Positions 15,390 to 18,184 of a stretch of 18,184 nucleotides of DNA are shown piece by piece. A program made the translations under genes and the position numbers. The notes beneath the pieces are model-generated. The model was not told the DNA's origin and searched no databases. It worked only from the letters and a program-made list of their open reading frames with translations. Every line of letters begins with the position of its first letter. The first letter of the stretch is position 1. Source of the DNA: Crocinitomicaceae bacterium (GTDB taxonomy: Bacteria; Bacteroidota; Bacteroidia; Flavobacteriales_D; Sanyastnellaceae); NCBI GenBank assembly GCA_020848015.1, contig JADLBA010000144.1:1-18184 (forward strand). Reading direction: 5' to 3'.

Positions 15390-17075
15390 GTGCCAACATT
15401 ACACTGGATAGGAAAAGATAAAGTTATCAATCATCACATGGAAGTGCCGTTTAAAGTATTGGAACACTCCTACGGCTTTGACAACGGAACACAGACAGAC
15501 CAAGAAACCAAAAGCGGAAACAAAATAATACATGGCGACAACCTAGAAGCCCTGAAAGCTCTATTGCCCGAATACGAAGGGCGCATAAAATGTATTTACA
15601 TAGACCCGCCTTACAACACCGGTAACGAAGGTTGGGTGTATAACGACAATGTGAACGACCCGAAAATTAAAAAGTGGCTCGGACAAGTAGTAGGCAAAGA
15701 AAGCGAAGACCTAAGCCGACACGACAAATGGCTTTGCATGATGTATCCGCGTTTGAAGTTATTACACAAATTACTTTCAGAAGATGGAGCCATTTTTATT
15801 TCTATTGATGACATTGAGCTATCCAATCTGAAGCTCATTATGGATGAGATTTTTGGCACAGGTTCATTTATTGAATATTTTTCTTGGTATAAAACTTACT
15901 CTCCATCCAACTTATCTTATAAAAGCAAAAAGTGTCTTGAGTATGTTCTATGTTATGAGAAAAAAAGAAACAATAAGCGATACAAAGGGCTTTATAAAGT
16001 AAACGAAGCCGACAATCCACTAATTAAGAGCAATAATCAAATTAAGACTTTGCGTTTTCCTAAAGAATCTCTGGAATCAACAATGACAGAAGATATCTTC
16101 TTTGAAGCAGGTAAATATGGAACTAAAGTAAATGAAGTTGTTCTAAAAAATGACGTATGGTTTCGAAATGGTAAATTTCAAGACAATTTAATCCTTGAAT
16201 CAAAGTTTATTTGGACACAAGAAAATTTAGAAAGTGAGATTCAGAAGAAAACAAAAATAATATTCAAGGGAAAATCATTAGCGCCAAGATATGATAAAGC
16301 AAATTATGACCCAGAAGTCCCAAGAAACTTAATGGATGGTAATGATTATGTAGGAACAACAGAAGAAGGTGGGATTATCCTTAAAGAAATATTTGGAAAG
16401 AAAATATTCGACTATCCAAAGACTCCAACCTTAATTCAATATTTGATTAATTTCATTTCTGACGAAAACTCTTTAATTCTTGATTCATTTGCTGGTAGTG
16501 GCACCACCGCCCATGCCGTTCTCAATCTTAATAAAAAAGATGGGGGCAAGCGCAAATTTATCTGCATAGAAATGGAAGACTATGCCGAAACCATTACAGC
16601 CGAAAGAATAAATAGAGTTATCAAAGGTTATGGTTCGGCAGGCTCACCACAGGCAGAAGGTACAGGCGGAGGTTTTGACTTTTACGAATTGGGGCAACCC
16701 CTATTTCTGGAAGATGGCAGTTTGAATGAATTGGTTGGCGTGAAAAAAATTCGCCAATATGTTTATTACACCGAAACGAAGCAGAATTTACAATTGACGA
16801 ATAATGAGTTACGATTGAATGAAACAGGCAAACAAAATCCTAAATCTAAAATCCAAAATCCCCAATCCTATCTCGGAACGCATAATGATACCGCATATTA
16901 CTTTCACTACCAGCAAGACGAAGTAACCACCTTAGACCATGCTTTTTTAGCCACCATGAAAACCAAAGCCGGGCAGTATGTAATTTATGCCGACAACTGT
17001 TTGCTTACAAAGGATTTCATGACGAAGCACAACATCATTTTCAAGAAAATCCCACGGGATATAACTAAATTTTAG
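15390..17075 (+). CDS. Type III restriction-modification system methyltransferase (Mod)
   Basis: Site-specific adenine-N6 DNA methyltransferase that sets the target sequence of a type III system and partners a Res helicase-nuclease. The GTG start (15390) gives MPTLHWIGKDKVINHH, the usual opening of this Mod group. Motif order is beta class: catalytic DPPYNTG at residues 72-78 comes before the SAM-binding FAGSGTTAHAV at 367-377. Residues about 150-350 between them form the target-recognition region. This part is AT-rich (for example 16/60 GC in 16141-16200) compared with both flanks (26/60 in 15541-15600; 28/60 in 16501-16560). Residues about 467-493 are encoded by heptanucleotide-like repeats. 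The length of 561 residues is within the family range. Downstream are a broken four-helix-bundle gene and a Fic gene; no Res is in view. The frame is intact, so it is probably active as a methylase. Confidence 0.92.
   Translation: MPTLHWIGKDKVINHHMEVPFKVLEHSYGFDNGTQTDQETKSGNKIIHGDNLEALKALLPEYEGRIKCIYIDPPYNTGNEGWVYNDNVNDPKIKKWLGQVVGKESEDLSRHDKWLCMMYPRLKLLHKLLSEDGAIFISIDDIELSNLKLIMDEIFGTGSFIEYFSWYKTYSPSNLSYKSKKCLEYVLCYEKKRNNKRYKGLYKVNEADNPLIKSNNQIKTLRFPKESLESTMTEDIFFEAGKYGTKVNEVVLKNDVWFRNGKFQDNLILESKFIWTQENLESEIQKKTKIIFKGKSLAPRYDKANYDPEVPRNLMDGNDYVGTTEEGGIILKEIFGKKIFDYPKTPTLIQYLINFISDENSLILDSFAGSGTTAHAVLNLNKKDGGKRKFICIEMEDYAETITAERINRVIKGYGSAGSPQAEGTGGGFDFYELGQPLFLEDGSLNELVGVKKIRQYVYYTETKQNLQLTNNELRLNETGKQNPKSKIQNPQSYLGTHNDTAYYFHYQQDEVTTLDHAFLATMKTKAGQYVIYADNCLLTKDFMTKHNIIFKKIPRDITKF
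16787..16868 (+). repeat. Degenerate heptanucleotide repeats inside the Mod gene
   Basis: Positions 16834-16868 divide exactly into five 7-mers: AAAATCC, TAAATCT, AAAATCC, AAAATCC, CCAATCC. The preceding 16787-16821 divides into degenerate TTGACGA-like 7-mers (TTTACAA, TTGACGA, ATAATGA, GTTACGA, TTGAATG). The frame is kept and the tract translates to a polar linker (KQNPKSKIQNPQS). Similar heptad tracts are known in cyanobacterial and some Bacteroidetes genomes, usually between genes. Confidence 0.6.
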
Positions 17076-17076
17076 A

Positions 17077-17098
17077 TTGACGATGGAATGATTTACGA
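17077..17098 (+). repeat. Heptad-like repeat between Mod and the IVP gene
   Basis: TTGACGA (17077-17083) and TTTACGA (17092-17098) flank an 8-base unit TGGAATGA, right after the Mod stop and before the next start at 17101. The units match those inside the Mod gene, so the same repeat type occurs twice within 300 bp. Confidence 0.45.
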
Positions 17099-17100
17099 TT

Positions 17101-17478
17101 ATGCAGGAACTTATTAAAAAGAGGGCGAAACAAATTGGACTGGAAGTTACCAAGTTCGTTGATGAATTGCCCAATAAGCCTTAGGCTTGGGCAATCGCTA
17201 AACAAATCATAAGAAGTTCAACCTCAATCGGTGCAAATTATCGGGCAGCTTGTCGGGCAAAATCTTCTGCGGACTTTATCAATAAGTTGAAAATCGTGGA
17301 AGAAGAAGCTGATGAAACTCAGTATTGGTTAGAAGTATTAGAAGAAAGTAATCTTATTGACTCAGACCGAATAGAAGCAATAAAAAAGGAAGTAAACGAA
17401 ATCGTTTCTATCGTTGTAGCATCTGTTAAAACCGCACGAGAGAATGAAAATCGTAAATCAATAAATCAAAAATTGTAA
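17101..17478 (+). pseudogene. Four-helix-bundle protein (23S rRNA IVP family), interrupted by TAG
   Basis: Translating straight from the ATG at 17101 gives MQELIKKRAKQIGLEVTKF and on to LPNKP, then TAG at 17182-17184 (codon 28). The same frame continues AWAIAKQIIRSSTSIGANYR, AACRAKSSADF, KLKIVEEEADETQYWLEVLE and ends KTARENENRKSINQKL at 17478. These blocks are the hallmark of the small four-helix-bundle family, first noted as proteins encoded in 23S rRNA intervening sequences and common as stand-alone genes in Bacteroidetes; their function is unknown. Full length would be about 125 residues, normal for the family. Only the TAG breaks it. The remaining open part after it could start at a TTG (17287) but would lack the first two helices. 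It sits 25 bp after Mod and directly abuts the Fic gene, so the three were probably cotranscribed. Confidence 0.8.
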
Positions 17479-18184
17479 ATGGAAAAACTACTTACAGATA
17501 CGCATAACAACACATGGCTTACGATACTTGATGTGAAGCCGGATAAAGAATTTGAAAAAATAAAAACGCGAGAATGGACTGCTGAGAATTTTAAATTCGC
17601 CACAGCCGTTTCAGTTATGTCTTCTTCAAAAATTGAAGGTGAAACGCTGGAAGTGGATAGTTATGTAAAGCATAAAATGCTTGATATAGAATATCTGTCT
17701 AACCTCACCGAAAAACCAAATGATTTGTATGCTGCGTATGAATTTGCAAAAGACCACACATTCTCAAAAGAACATTTTCATAAATGCCATACTATTGCCA
17801 CCCTGCATTTATTGCCCGAACAACAAAGAGGTCAAATACGAAAAGGCAACATGTTGATAATGGAACAACAATCACAGCGGGTGGAATATGAAGCAGCATC
17901 CGCTCAATTGGTGCAAAAAGAATATGAAAGGTTTTGGAATGAGTTAAATAATTTAATCGAGCTTAATCTAAAAATTGAAGAAGCCTTTTATTATGCAGCG
18001 TTGATTCATTTAGTGTTTGTGAAAATTCATCCGTTCAATGATGGTAATGGAAGAACTGCAAGATTGCATGAAAAATGGTTTCTGTCATCAAAATTAGGGG
18101 AAAAGGCCTGGTATATTCCAAGCGAATTGTACTACTACAACAATCTGAAAACGTATTATCACAATCTGGCTCGTGTTGGATTGT
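17479..18184 (+). CDS. Fic-domain protein (predicted AMPylator/nucleotidyl transferase), 3' end missing
   Basis: Fic proteins attach AMP or related groups from nucleotides to hydroxyls of target proteins. The ATG at 17479 follows the previous gene's stop with no gap, and 235 codons are visible before the window ends. The core motif HPFNDGNGRTAR starts at residue 184 and is complete: catalytic H184 plus the GNGRxxR anion-binding loop. An N-terminal inhibitory motif of the form (S/T)xxxE(G/N) is seen as SSKIEG, with S49, E53 and G54. This marks a class II, self-inhibited Fic in which the glutamate blocks productive ATP binding. The region between includes YAAYEFAK and a flap-like RGQIRKGNMLI. 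After the motif comes WYIPSELYYYNNLKTYYHNLA. Any C-terminal winged-helix domain would lie outside the window. Its place in a type III RM island suggests an accessory or defence role, but the target is unknown. Confidence 0.9.
   Translation, partial: MEKLLTDTHNNTWLTILDVKPDKEFEKIKTREWTAENFKFATAVSVMSSSKIEGETLEVDSYVKHKMLDIEYLSNLTEKPNDLYAAYEFAKDHTFSKEHFHKCHTIATLHLLPEQQRGQIRKGNMLIMEQQSQRVEYEAASAQLVQKEYERFWNELNNLIELNLKIEEAFYYAALIHLVFVKIHPFNDGNGRTARLHEKWFLSSKLGEKAWYIPSELYYYNNLKTYYHNLARVGL

Overview
The window reads as a chromosomal segment of a Bacteroidetes bacterium. Two genes end in type IX secretion (T9SS) type A sorting domains. Several start codons sit just behind an exact TAnnTTTG promoter element, the Bacteroidetes form of the -7 box, with little or no Shine-Dalgarno signal. 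The protein families (secreted M43 protease, YwqK/MORN-repeat protein, SIS-type PGI/PMI, type III Mod) also fit this phylum. The species cannot be named from sequence alone.

Layout. Positions 1-1261 (minus) hold the first ~420 codons of lepA, cut by the window edge. Divergent from it, 1398-3473 encodes a secreted M43 metalloprotease with PKD and T9SS sorting domains. A compact plus-strand housekeeping run follows: pepA (3632-5059), pdxA (5066-6148) and rlmH (6176-6646). Convergent to it, on the minus strand and given in transcription order, are a bifunctional PGI/PMI (8425-7439) overlapping lipB (7461-6676). Upstream of these, also minus, lie a DUF3108 protein (9389-8565, with a clear intrinsic terminator after it), a RidA-family protein close to 2-aminomuconate deaminase (9931-9488), and a large secreted BNR/VPS10-like beta-propeller protein (12594-10012). 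The signal peptide of that last gene is separated from the body by an in-frame TGA at codon 23 of the natural frame. Back on the plus strand are a four-helix membrane protein of unknown function (12855-13340) and a secreted protein built from about 18 YwqK/MORN-like repeats (13435-15048).

From 15049 the character changes. A 341-bp gene-free stretch, extremely rich in A and C on the plus strand and carrying a long-arm inverted repeat, leads into an accessory module. The module contains a type III restriction-modification Mod methyltransferase (15390-17075), a four-helix-bundle/23S-IVP-like gene broken by an in-frame TAG (17101-17478), and a Fic-domain protein starting on the base after that gene's stop (17479 to window end, partial). 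The Mod gene has an AT-rich central target-recognition region between richer flanks and an in-frame tract of degenerate heptanucleotide repeats. Both are signs of recombination. A Res helicase/nuclease subunit would be expected beyond the window but is not seen.

Most of the window is ordinary core genome. The points worth a second look are the two in-frame nonsense codons, the Mod-IVP-Fic island with its mosaic Mod and heptad repeats, and the skewed spacer at the island boundary. I see no tRNA, rRNA, CRISPR array, IS element or integrase. I found no convincing wholly new system.
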